Source: Methylococcaceae bacterium (GTDB lineage Bacteria; Pseudomonadota; Gammaproteobacteria; Methylococcales; Methylomonadaceae). From it: DNA of 7,912 nt. A program made the position numbers and the translations under genes. How positions within the stretch are numbered: position 1 is the stretch's first letter; each line of letters begins with the position of its first letter. The notes under the pieces are model-generated. The model worked only from the letters and a program-made list of their open reading frames with translations, searched no databases and was not told the DNA's origin. The stretch spans positions 1-7,912 of the forward strand of contig DPKY01000182.1 of assembly GCA_003542275.1 (NCBI GenBank), read 5' to 3'. Shown piece by piece: positions 1 through 5,341 of the stretch.

Positions 1-869
1 AAGAATTGCAACAAGATGCACTCGATTACGGCGATGGGCGGCGCTCACCGCTCGTGAGCCGTCAAGCCGCGCAAGCACTCAATGAAACCGCACTGGTGAT
101 CAATGAGCCGCTCACGGTGATTTTATCTCAAAAAGGCTGGATTCGCGCCGCAAAAGGTCACGATATTGAGGTACAAAGTTTGAATTATCGCGCGGGTGAC
201 AGTTTTCACACGGCAGTGAAAACACGCTCAACACAACCTATTTATTTATTTGATTCAACAGGTCGCGTGTACAGCTCAAGCACGCACGATTTACCGTCTG
301 CTCGCACGCAAGGTGAACCGCTCACAGGTCGATTTAACCCGCCAGATGGCGCGATATTTACGCATTTACTCGCTGGCAATGCTGACGATACGGTCGTCTT
401 AGTGAATCATTGGGGATACGGTTTTAAAACCACGCTCAAAGAATGTTTGAGCAAAAATAAAGCGGGCAAAGCGCTCGTGACACTGGCAAATAATGAACAC
501 TTGTTGCCACCTTTGCTGACAACCGACGACAATCAACAGCTCGCTGTCGTCACGGCGCAAGGGCGCTTGCTGATTTTTCCGCTCAATGAATTGCCCACAC
601 TTCCCAAAGGAAAAGGCAATAAACTCATTCAAATCGCCACCGCTGATTTGCACAGTGGCACTGATTTTGTGACAGCTTTCACCCTGCTTCCGCCAGAGAC
701 TGCGCTCAAAGTCATTTCAGGCAAACGCACGCTAACCTTGAAAATACAAGACCTTGAACCGTATATGGGCTACCGTGCAAAACGCGGTTTCGCACTGCCG
801 CGTGGATTTCAGCGCGTTGAAGGATTAGAATGGGAAAGCGATTTGCGCACTAAAGTAACGTCACCTTAA
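1..869 (+). CDS. parC: DNA topoisomerase IV subunit A, C-terminal part (5' end outside window)
   Basis: ParC is the DNA-breaking subunit of topoisomerase IV, which with ParE unlinks daughter chromosomes. Only the last 288 or so residues are present. They cover the C-terminal beta-pinwheel domain that wraps or selects DNA; the catalytic tyrosine region lies upstream of the window. The reading frame is open to the left edge (Glu codon at 3-5, Leu TTG at 6-8), so the TTG is internal and not a start. Recognisable stretches are GDGRRSPL near the beginning, SQKGWIRAAKGHDI, LNYRAGDSF, LPSARTQGEPLTGR, NKAGKALVTL, and PKGKGNKLIQI. These match E. coli ParC blade motifs in order. No GyrA-box (QRRGGKG) is present, which favours ParC over GyrA. 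The QGEPLTG form is what I remember from gammaproteobacteria. The stop is TAA at 867-869, and the downstream gene starts 10 bases later, probably in the same transcript. Confidence 0.95.
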   Translation, partial: ELQQDALDYGDGRRSPLVSRQAAQALNETALVINEPLTVILSQKGWIRAAKGHDIEVQSLNYRAGDSFHTAVKTRSTQPIYLFDSTGRVYSSSTHDLPSARTQGEPLTGRFNPPDGAIFTHLLAGNADDTVVLVNHWGYGFKTTLKECLSKNKAGKALVTLANNEHLLPPLLTTDDNQQLAVVTAQGRLLIFPLNELPTLPKGKGNKLIQIATADLHSGTDFVTAFTLLPPETALKVISGKRTLTLKIQDLEPYMGYRAKRGFALPRGFQRVEGLEWESDLRTKVTSP

Positions 870-870
870 C

Positions 871-874
871 GGAG
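871..874 (+). promoter_or_regulatory. Ribosome binding site of the NlpE-like gene
   Basis: GGAG sits just after the parC stop codon, 5 bases before ATG 880 and 8 bases before the in-frame ATG 883. Either ATG could be used; the protein differs by a single Met. Its position between two genes 10 bases apart suggests translation from a parC read-through transcript. Confidence 0.6.
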
Positions 875-879
875 AAACA

Positions 880-1368
880 ATGATGCACCAACAACAATTA
901 CAACACGCATTAAACGCTCTTTTTACTGGCTGTTTGTTGACCTTCACGTTTGCCGCGCCCAGCCTCGCATTGGCACAAGCGCCTAGCGACCCACATGAGG
1001 TGCACCATGAAAAACGCATGGATTGGCCCGGTATCTATAATGGTTTCACGCCTTGTGATGATTGCAAAGGTGTCAAAACAACGCTCGCACTCAACGCGAA
1101 CAATACCTATATTTTAATTACGCAATATGTAGGGAAATCACCGCGCGACATCACCGAAAAAGGCAAATTCGAGTTTAGCAACCAAAATACCATTATTCTC
1201 ACGCCCCGCGACAGTGGGCGCACACGTCACTATTTTGTCGATGAAAATAAACTGGTTGAACTCGATAATAACGGTGTACATCACAGCGGTGAAGACGCTG
1301 ATCGCTATGTTTTGCGCAGAAATGATGTCGTCAAGCCACCTTCAGAAAAAGGGCATGGCGGGCATTAA
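880..1368 (+). CDS. Exported NlpE N-terminal-domain protein (copper resistance/envelope-stress type)
   Basis: This 162-residue protein has a signal peptide followed by one NlpE N-terminal-like domain. NlpE in E. coli is an outer-membrane lipoprotein that senses surface contact and copper and activates the Cpx response. The support is the WPGIYNGFTPCDDCKG stretch at residues 49-64, with the family's CxxC (Cys59, Cys62), followed by a TTLALNANNTY strand, a GKFEFSNQNTIILTP strand and a C-terminal YVLRRN strand. Residues 12-32 form a hydrophobic stretch ending in ALA-Q, a plausible type I signal peptidase site. The only Cys there (Cys18, preceded by FTG) is a poor lipobox. The mature protein is therefore probably soluble periplasmic rather than a lipoprotein. 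It is His-rich at both ends (DPHEVHHEK, and GHGGH at the C terminus), compatible with metal binding. The second NlpE domain is absent. The gene follows parC by 10 bases and precedes a terminator-like hairpin. Family call is good; function is inferred. Confidence 0.8.
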   Translation: MMHQQQLQHALNALFTGCLLTFTFAAPSLALAQAPSDPHEVHHEKRMDWPGIYNGFTPCDDCKGVKTTLALNANNTYILITQYVGKSPRDITEKGKFEFSNQNTIILTPRDSGRTRHYFVDENKLVELDNNGVHHSGEDADRYVLRRNDVVKPPSEKGHGGH

Positions 1369-1390
1369 ACACCCCGTTGCCTAAAACCTC

Positions 1391-1426
1391 GCGTTGCGTT
1401 AGCAAAAAACGCAACGCATTACTTTT
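1391..1426 (+). terminator. Probable intrinsic terminator after the NlpE-like gene
   Basis: A perfect 10-bp inverted repeat is visible: GCGTTGCGTT at 1391-1400 pairs with AACGCAACGC at 1408-1417 around a 7-base loop (AGCAAAA). It is followed by a T-rich but imperfect tail, ATTACTTTT, at 1418-1426. It lies 22 bases after the NlpE-like stop codon and just before the next gene. This is the expected place for a rho-independent terminator closing the parC-nlpE transcript. The interrupted T-tract makes it weaker than an ideal example. It could also be an attenuator or a small-regulator site. Confidence 0.65.
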
Positions 1427-1439
1427 ACGTGTTAATTTT

Positions 1440-1913
1440 ATGCTCAATAACGATGTTCTACGCCGTATTCGGTACGCGCTAAACTTAAATGATCGCACGA
1501 TGCTTGAGATTTTCGTGCTAGGTCATGATCATCAAATCACGCGCGATAGCTTGCTTGCGTTATTAAAAAAAGAAAATGAAGAAGGTTTTGTTGCCATGAG
1601 TAATCAGCAACTCACTGATTTCCTAGACGGTTTAATTACCTACAAACGAGGCCAAAGTGATAAACCTGCTGCCCCTGTTCATGTAGAACTGGATAATAAT
1701 GTCATTTTACGAAAATTGCGCATTGCCTTAGCCTTTAAAGATGAAGATATACTCACTATCCTAAAAGTAGCCGACTTTATCTTATCGAAACATGAGTTAA
1801 GCGCTTTTTCTCGACACAAAGACCACAAGCATTATCGAAAATGTGGTGATCAAATTTTGCGTCATTTTTTGCAAGGCTTAACAATTCATCTTAGGCACAC
1901 GCCTAGTGACTAA
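1440..1913 (+). CDS. yehS: YehS-like DUF1456 family protein
   Basis: DUF1456 proteins such as E. coli YehS are about 156 residues long and of unknown biochemical function. From ATG 1440 this protein is 157 residues. It shows the family's two tandem related halves. The first begins MLNNDVLRRIRYAL and ends FLDGLITYKRG; the second begins LDNNVILRKLRIALAFKDED and ends HFLQGL. Conserved pieces include KKENEEGF and the late YRKCGDQ. The open frame extends back to ATG 1377, but that would add 21 Lys/Arg-rich residues encoded across the terminator-like hairpin and would shift the protein away from the YehS N terminus. I therefore choose 1440. No convincing Shine-Dalgarno precedes 1440, which leaves some doubt about initiation efficiency. 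The protein is predicted cytoplasmic. The downstream membrane-protein gene starts 24 bases after the stop and may be cotranscribed. Confidence 0.85.
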   Translation: MLNNDVLRRIRYALNLNDRTMLEIFVLGHDHQITRDSLLALLKKENEEGFVAMSNQQLTDFLDGLITYKRGQSDKPAAPVHVELDNNVILRKLRIALAFKDEDILTILKVADFILSKHELSAFSRHKDHKHYRKCGDQILRHFLQGLTIHLRHTPSD

Positions 1914-1937
1914 ATTCCTCCCCATCAGGCATCAAGT

Positions 1938-2414
1938 ATGTTAAAGAAAGCCTTGCTCTCTATTTTTGCCGTCATTTTGATTTTTGAAGAATGGCTCTGG
2001 GATAGTTTGACCCTTGCTGGTCAATTTTTTTCGCGTGTGCTACACCTTGAACGCTTTGATGCGTGGCTAATCGCAAGCTCACCCCCACGTGCGTTGCTGG
2101 CTTTTCTCATTCCGCTCTTGATTGCCACGCCCTTTAATCTTTTCGCGTTGTTCTTACTCACGCACGGGGCAATTATTGAAGGCCTTTTGCTTGAAATCGT
2201 CTTAAAATTATCGGCAACGTTGCTCATTGCGCGTATTTTTCGTCTTGTGAAGCCCGCATTATTGACGTTTACATGGTTTGAAAAACTCTACACGTTTATC
2301 AGCAAACTCCTACATTGGGCGCACGAAAGCGTACGCCACACGACCGTCTATCAGCGTGGCATCTTACTTAAAGCGGCGGTCAAAGCGCGTATTAGCCAAT
2401 TATTTGCCGCATAA
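1938..2414 (+). CDS. Small conserved membrane protein of unknown function
   Basis: This 158-residue protein is not one I can assign a function. It has a hydrophobic N-terminal segment (about residues 4-20) running into a FEEWLWD motif, and two clear membrane helices at about 51-75 and 78-101. Then comes a FRLVKPALLTFTWFEKLY stretch and a basic amphipathic tail (HWAHESVRH, then KAAVKAR). The layout of FEEW followed by two central helices, then a Leu-Val/Thr-Lys/Arg-Pro-x-Leu segment and a Trp-Phe-x-x-Leu-Tyr motif, resembles an uncharacterised membrane protein I remember from many proteobacteria. That is recollection, not a search result. The start ATG has a weak AGG at 1927-1929, 8 bases upstream. 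It follows the yehS-like gene by 24 bases and ends 10 bases from the convergent ene-reductase gene, with no clear terminator between them. Confidence 0.65.
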   Translation: MLKKALLSIFAVILIFEEWLWDSLTLAGQFFSRVLHLERFDAWLIASSPPRALLAFLIPLLIATPFNLFALFLLTHGAIIEGLLLEIVLKLSATLLIARIFRLVKPALLTFTWFEKLYTFISKLLHWAHESVRHTTVYQRGILLKAAVKARISQLFAA

Positions 2415-2424
2415 ACAAACCACG

Positions 2425-3477
2425 TCAATCAATATAGCCTTGCGCACCACCGGTATAAAACCACTCTGGATTGGCTTGATTGAGAGGCTGACCCGTTTTT
2501 ATTTTTTCAGGTAAATTAGCATTGGCAATAAACGGTACGCCAAAGGAAATACCATCCACTAAACCCTGTGAAATTGCAGCCTCAGCTTCCTCTGGAGAGT
2601 AGCCCATGTTACCAATCAAAGTGCCTTGATAGTGTTCACGAATAGGTGAGAGCACATCACCGTGTTGAACTTGGAAAAAATCGCTACGCATAATATGCAA
2701 ATACGCCAAATTAAACGCATTGAGTTGTTTTGCTAACCAAATTGAAAGTGCAACGGGGTCACTGTCTACCATACTGTTGAAACTATTGAGCGGCGAGAGA
2801 CGCACGCCCACGCGCTTACTTCCCCACACCGAGCAAACAGCTGTTAACACCTCAAGCAACAGTCGCGCACGGTTTTCAATACTGCCGCCATATACGTCTG
2901 TGCGTTGATTTGCGCCGTCGCGCAAAAACGCATCGAGTAAATACCCGTTTGCGCCATGCACCTCCACGCCATCAAAGCCAGCCGCTTTGGCATTGTGCGC
3001 CGCGTGCGTGAAACCAGCCACAATGTCAGGTATTTCATCTTCACGCAATTCGCGCGGCGTGACATAAGGCTTCCAGCCCTCAGGTGTGAGCACTTCACTG
3101 CGCGTGATGGGAATTGCGCTAGGTGCCACAGGCTCTCTGCCCGCATTGAGTAGCGGATGACACGCCCTACCGCCATGCCAGAGCTGCAAGAAAATGCGCC
3201 CGCCTTGCGTATGCACAGCGTCGGTGACTTTTCGCCATGCGTCCACTTGTCGGTCACTGTAGATAGCCGGCTCTTTCCAAAATGCAGAAGTATGCTCCAT
3301 GACCATCGTCGCCTCAGCGATAATTAACCCTGCACTGGCACGCTGTGCATAATGTTGCGCCATCAAATCTGAAGCAAGATGGCCCTCGTCAGCGCGACAG
3401 CGCGTCAGTGGCGCCATGAGAATACGATTAGGTAGCGTCAACGCGCCCAATGACAAGGGCTTAAACAAATGTTCCAC
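2425..3477 (-). CDS. nemA: Old Yellow Enzyme family FMN-dependent ene-reductase (NemA/N-ethylmaleimide reductase type)
   Basis: This family uses NAD(P)H to reduce activated C=C bonds of electrophiles such as enones, maleimides and nitro compounds, through FMN bound in a TIM barrel. The protein is 350 residues, normal for the family. Numbered from GTG 3477, visible hallmarks are APLTR with Thr25, QLWHGGR with Gln98 and His101, VHGANGYLLDAF with substrate-binding His174 and Asn177 and proton donor Tyr179, QRTDVYGGSIENRARL, VRLSPLNSF with Arg226, and GNMGY with Gly289-Asn290. At Gly313-Val314 (FGVPFIAN) the usual Arg that contacts FMN phosphate is replaced by Val; the codon is GTA at 2538-2536. 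The His/Asn pair matches OYE1 rather than the His/His of E. coli NemA. The start is GTG 3477 because AGGGAG lies 8 bases before it; the upstream GTG 3486 overlaps that site. It is last in the minus-strand cluster and coupled to the superoxide-reductase-like gene. The physiological substrate is unknown, so the symbol is provisional. Confidence 0.88.
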   Translation of the reverse strand: MEHLFKPLSLGALTLPNRILMAPLTRCRADEGHLASDLMAQHYAQRASAGLIIAEATMVMEHTSAFWKEPAIYSDRQVDAWRKVTDAVHTQGGRIFLQLWHGGRACHPLLNAGREPVAPSAIPITRSEVLTPEGWKPYVTPRELREDEIPDIVAGFTHAAHNAKAAGFDGVEVHGANGYLLDAFLRDGANQRTDVYGGSIENRARLLLEVLTAVCSVWGSKRVGVRLSPLNSFNSMVDSDPVALSIWLAKQLNAFNLAYLHIMRSDFFQVQHGDVLSPIREHYQGTLIGNMGYSPEEAEAAISQGLVDGISFGVPFIANANLPEKIKTGQPLNQANPEWFYTGGAQGYID

Positions 3478-3485
3478 AACGCACA

Positions 3486-3491
3486 CTCCCT
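3486..3491 (-). promoter_or_regulatory. Ribosome binding site of the ene-reductase gene, overlapping the upstream stop codon
   Basis: On the minus strand AGGGAG begins with the AG of the TAG stop (3492-3490) of the superoxide-reductase-like gene. It is 8 bases from GTG 3477. This decides the start at 3477 over GTG 3486 and implies that ribosomes finishing the first gene help start the second (translational coupling). Confidence 0.7.
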
Positions 3492-3933
3492 ACAGTTCGA
3501 TATTCACGCTCGTCAGCCACGCATCATGTTTATTGCATACGCTCACAATGTGCAACGTGCCTGCATAATTTTTGATATTAAACGACGAGCTAGCAGTTTT
3601 GTCGGTGGCTGGATTAAAAAGATGTTCATCTAAAAACTGGTAATTGTGATCAAGTAACACGTGCTTGACGATATAATGCTCAAAACCATTCATTTCGTGC
3701 GCTGTCGTCACGTTCACAACCGTGCCATGACCGGCTTTTTCAATTTGTACACTCGGCAGATGGGTAGCGACTTTACCGGCCCAGCGCCCTGGACTCTCTT
3801 GTGTATAAAAAAGGCCGCCTGCGCCCAGCAACTGCCCCGCTGACCCTTGCGCTACCGCGCGTTGCGACGTGACGCTCACAGCACCTAGCCCCATTCCCAC
3901 CACACTCAAACGCATAAAATCACGACGTTTCAT
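3490..3933 (-). CDS. Tat-exported superoxide reductase-like (desulfoferrodoxin/neelaredoxin family) protein
   Basis: Superoxide reductases use a mononuclear Fe centre (four His, one Cys) to reduce superoxide to peroxide without releasing oxygen. The 147-residue protein starts with a twin-arginine signal (KRRDFMRL, then a hydrophobic stretch, cleavage plausible at AVA-Q, residue 29), so it is predicted to fold in the cytoplasm and act in the periplasm. Candidate iron ligands in order are His58 (KVATHLP), His79 and His86 (HEMNGFEH), and Cys133 and His136 (CNKHDAW). The CNxH motif is the strongest family match. The classical Glu-Lys-His around the first His is Ala-Thr-His here, and the HPMxxxH-like segment reads HEMNGFEH, one residue longer, so activity is uncertain. 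No N-terminal desulforedoxin (Cys4) domain is present. ATG 3933 has a strong GAGGAG 6 bases upstream. The gene follows pmbA by 50 bases and is coupled to the ene-reductase. A related non-catalytic electron-transfer or iron-binding role is possible. Confidence 0.75.
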   Translation of the reverse strand: MKRRDFMRLSVVGMGLGAVSVTSQRAVAQGSAGQLLGAGGLFYTQESPGRWAGKVATHLPSVQIEKAGHGTVVNVTTAHEMNGFEHYIVKHVLLDHNYQFLDEHLFNPATDKTASSSFNIKNYAGTLHIVSVCNKHDAWLTSVNIEL

Positions 3934-3939
3934 TTTTCA

Positions 3940-3945
3940 CTCCTC
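3940..3945 (-). promoter_or_regulatory. Strong ribosome binding site of the superoxide-reductase-like gene
   Basis: GAGGAG on the minus strand lies 6 bases before ATG 3933. It is the best Shine-Dalgarno match I found in the window, suggesting efficient translation of this small exported protein. The 50-base gap between this gene and pmbA shows no clear hairpin terminator. Confidence 0.7.
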
Positions 3946-3983
3946 AAAATTAAAGTTCATGTTTCACCAATCGGTTTTACCCA

Positions 3984-5315
3984 TCAGTGATTACCCGCAA
4001 TGGACATTTGCTCAAGTAAAATAGAGCCCGTGCGCACATTACCTCGATAATCCACATCACTGCCCACTGCCACGATGTTTTTAAACATCTCTTTTAAATT
4101 GCCTGCAATGGTAATTTCTTCAACGGGATAGGCAATCACGCCATTTTCCACCCAAAAACCCGCCGCGCCACGAGAATAATCCCCCGTCACCATTTTCACG
4201 CCCTGCCCCATCAATTCAGTGACTAGCAAGCCCGTACCGAGCATTTGCAACATCGCCTCAAAATCGCCTGCGCTGGGCGTGAGCGTTAAATTGCGCACAC
4301 CGCCCGCATTGCCGGTACTCACGAGGCCCAATTTACGCGCCGAATAAGTGCCTAACACATAATCTTGCAAAATGCCTTCACGCACCAAATCACGATGGCG
4401 CGTGGCAACCCCTTCACTGTCAAAATTCGCGCTTCCGAGCGCTCCCCTCAAATGCGGTTGCTCGTGAATATGAATAAAATCAGGAAAAATACGCTTGCCT
4501 AGTGCATCGAGTAAAAAACTCGATTTGCGATATAACGCACCACCACTAATAGCGCCAACAAACGAATTGAGCAAACTTCCCGCCACCTGCGCACTAAATA
4601 ACACAGGGCATTGACGCGGACGTAAACTACGCCCCCCAAGGCGTTGCAGCGTTCGCTCTGCGGCTTTAACGCCCACATCACGCGCCATTTCAAGGCCTTG
4701 TGCGCGTCTTGCTACCGTGTACCAATAATCGCGCTGCATTTCTTCACCGCGTTGCGCGAGTACCGAACAACTCAGTGAATGACGCGTAGCAATGCGTGCT
4801 TGCAAAAAACCTAAACTATTTCCTAAAACGCTCATCCCTTGATTCGTGCTCACCGTTGCCCCTTCAGAATTACGGATGTCAACGTGATAAGTCCGCGCCG
4901 CTTCTTCACATTCCACGGCCAGCGCAATCGCGTCATCGGGTGTCGGTGCCCAAGGATGGTACAAATCCAAATCCGCAAACGTTGTGGCCAACAGCGACGC
5001 ATCAGGCAGTCCCGCATACGGGTCTTCGCTGGTATAACGCGCAATACTGCACGCGGCGCTCACCGTTTCTTTAATCGATTCGGGCGATAAATCCGTCGTA
5101 CTCGCCGCGCCTTTGCGCGTCCCAAAATACACCGTCACGCCCAGTCCTTGACTGCAATGATGCTCAATGGTTTCTGCTACGCCAAGACGCGCTGTCACCG
5201 ACAAGCCCTCATCAATACTCAAGCCTGCCTCCGCAGCACTTGCGCCCTGTTGCTGGGCTTCGTATAAGAGTTGCGCGACGGTTTGCTTTAATGCTTCAAT
5301 ACGTTCCACTTGCAC
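3984..5315 (-). CDS. pmbA: PmbA/TldE metalloprotease-family protein
   Basis: PmbA (TldE) pairs with TldD to form a heteromeric peptidase that trims modified peptides such as microcin B17 and helps degrade CcdA in E. coli. The protein is 443 residues against about 450 in E. coli. Matching regions are the N-terminal helix with EALKQTVAQLL, GLGVTVYFG at 57-65, YTSEDPYAGLP at 94-104, GNSLGF at 165-170, a central FVGAISGGALYRKSSFLLD at 252-270, FDSEG at 298-302, STGNAGG at 333-339, and the very conserved GDYSRGAAGFWVENG at 378-392 followed by EITIAGNL. As usual for TldE, there is no HExxxH zinc motif; that belongs to TldD, which is not in this window. Start GTG 5315 has AAGGA 6 bases upstream; an ATG inside that region is out of frame. 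It follows the UPF0182 stop by 26 bases, consistent with cotranscription, and precedes the superoxide-reductase-like gene. Confidence 0.94.
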   Translation of the reverse strand: MQVERIEALKQTVAQLLYEAQQQGASAAEAGLSIDEGLSVTARLGVAETIEHHCSQGLGVTVYFGTRKGAASTTDLSPESIKETVSAACSIARYTSEDPYAGLPDASLLATTFADLDLYHPWAPTPDDAIALAVECEEAARTYHVDIRNSEGATVSTNQGMSVLGNSLGFLQARIATRHSLSCSVLAQRGEEMQRDYWYTVARRAQGLEMARDVGVKAAERTLQRLGGRSLRPRQCPVLFSAQVAGSLLNSFVGAISGGALYRKSSFLLDALGKRIFPDFIHIHEQPHLRGALGSANFDSEGVATRHRDLVREGILQDYVLGTYSARKLGLVSTGNAGGVRNLTLTPSAGDFEAMLQMLGTGLLVTELMGQGVKMVTGDYSRGAAGFWVENGVIAYPVEEITIAGNLKEMFKNIVAVGSDVDYRGNVRTGSILLEQMSIAGNH

Positions 5316-5321
5316 AAGTCA

Positions 5322-5326
5322 TCCTT
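5322..5326 (-). promoter_or_regulatory. Ribosome binding site of pmbA
   Basis: AAGGA on the minus strand, 6 bases before GTG 5315, supports this GTG over the in-frame GTG two codons later (5309), which would be 12 bases away. The A-rich stretch just upstream is the whole of the gap to the UPF0182 gene, leaving little room for a separate promoter outside coding sequence. Confidence 0.6.
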
Positions 5327-5341
5327 TTTTATATCTCAATG

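Noticed and set aside
922..936. Possible lipobox (FTGC, Cys18) in the NlpE-like protein
   Set aside because: Phe at -3 is unfavourable, the segment before the Cys is short and lacks Lys/Arg, and a long hydrophobic run continues after the Cys up to a good ALA-Q type I site.
1394..1425. A sigma70-like promoter (TTGCGT with a downstream TA-rich hexamer) before the yehS-like gene
   Set aside because: The -10 candidates are poor at acceptable spacing, and the -35 candidate lies in the terminator stem. A promoter must exist somewhere, but I cannot place it from sequence.
2490..2512. T-rich run on the plus strand (GTTTTTATTTTTTC) as a terminator for the plus-strand operon
   Set aside because: No GC-rich stem of useful length precedes it, and it lies within the ene-reductase coding region, where it encodes a Lys-rich stretch.
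2844..3257. 137-codon open frame on the minus strand inside the ene-reductase gene
   Set aside because: It lies entirely within the strongly supported ene-reductase coding frame on the same strand, and its translation shows no domain or recognisable motif. It is a shadow frame.
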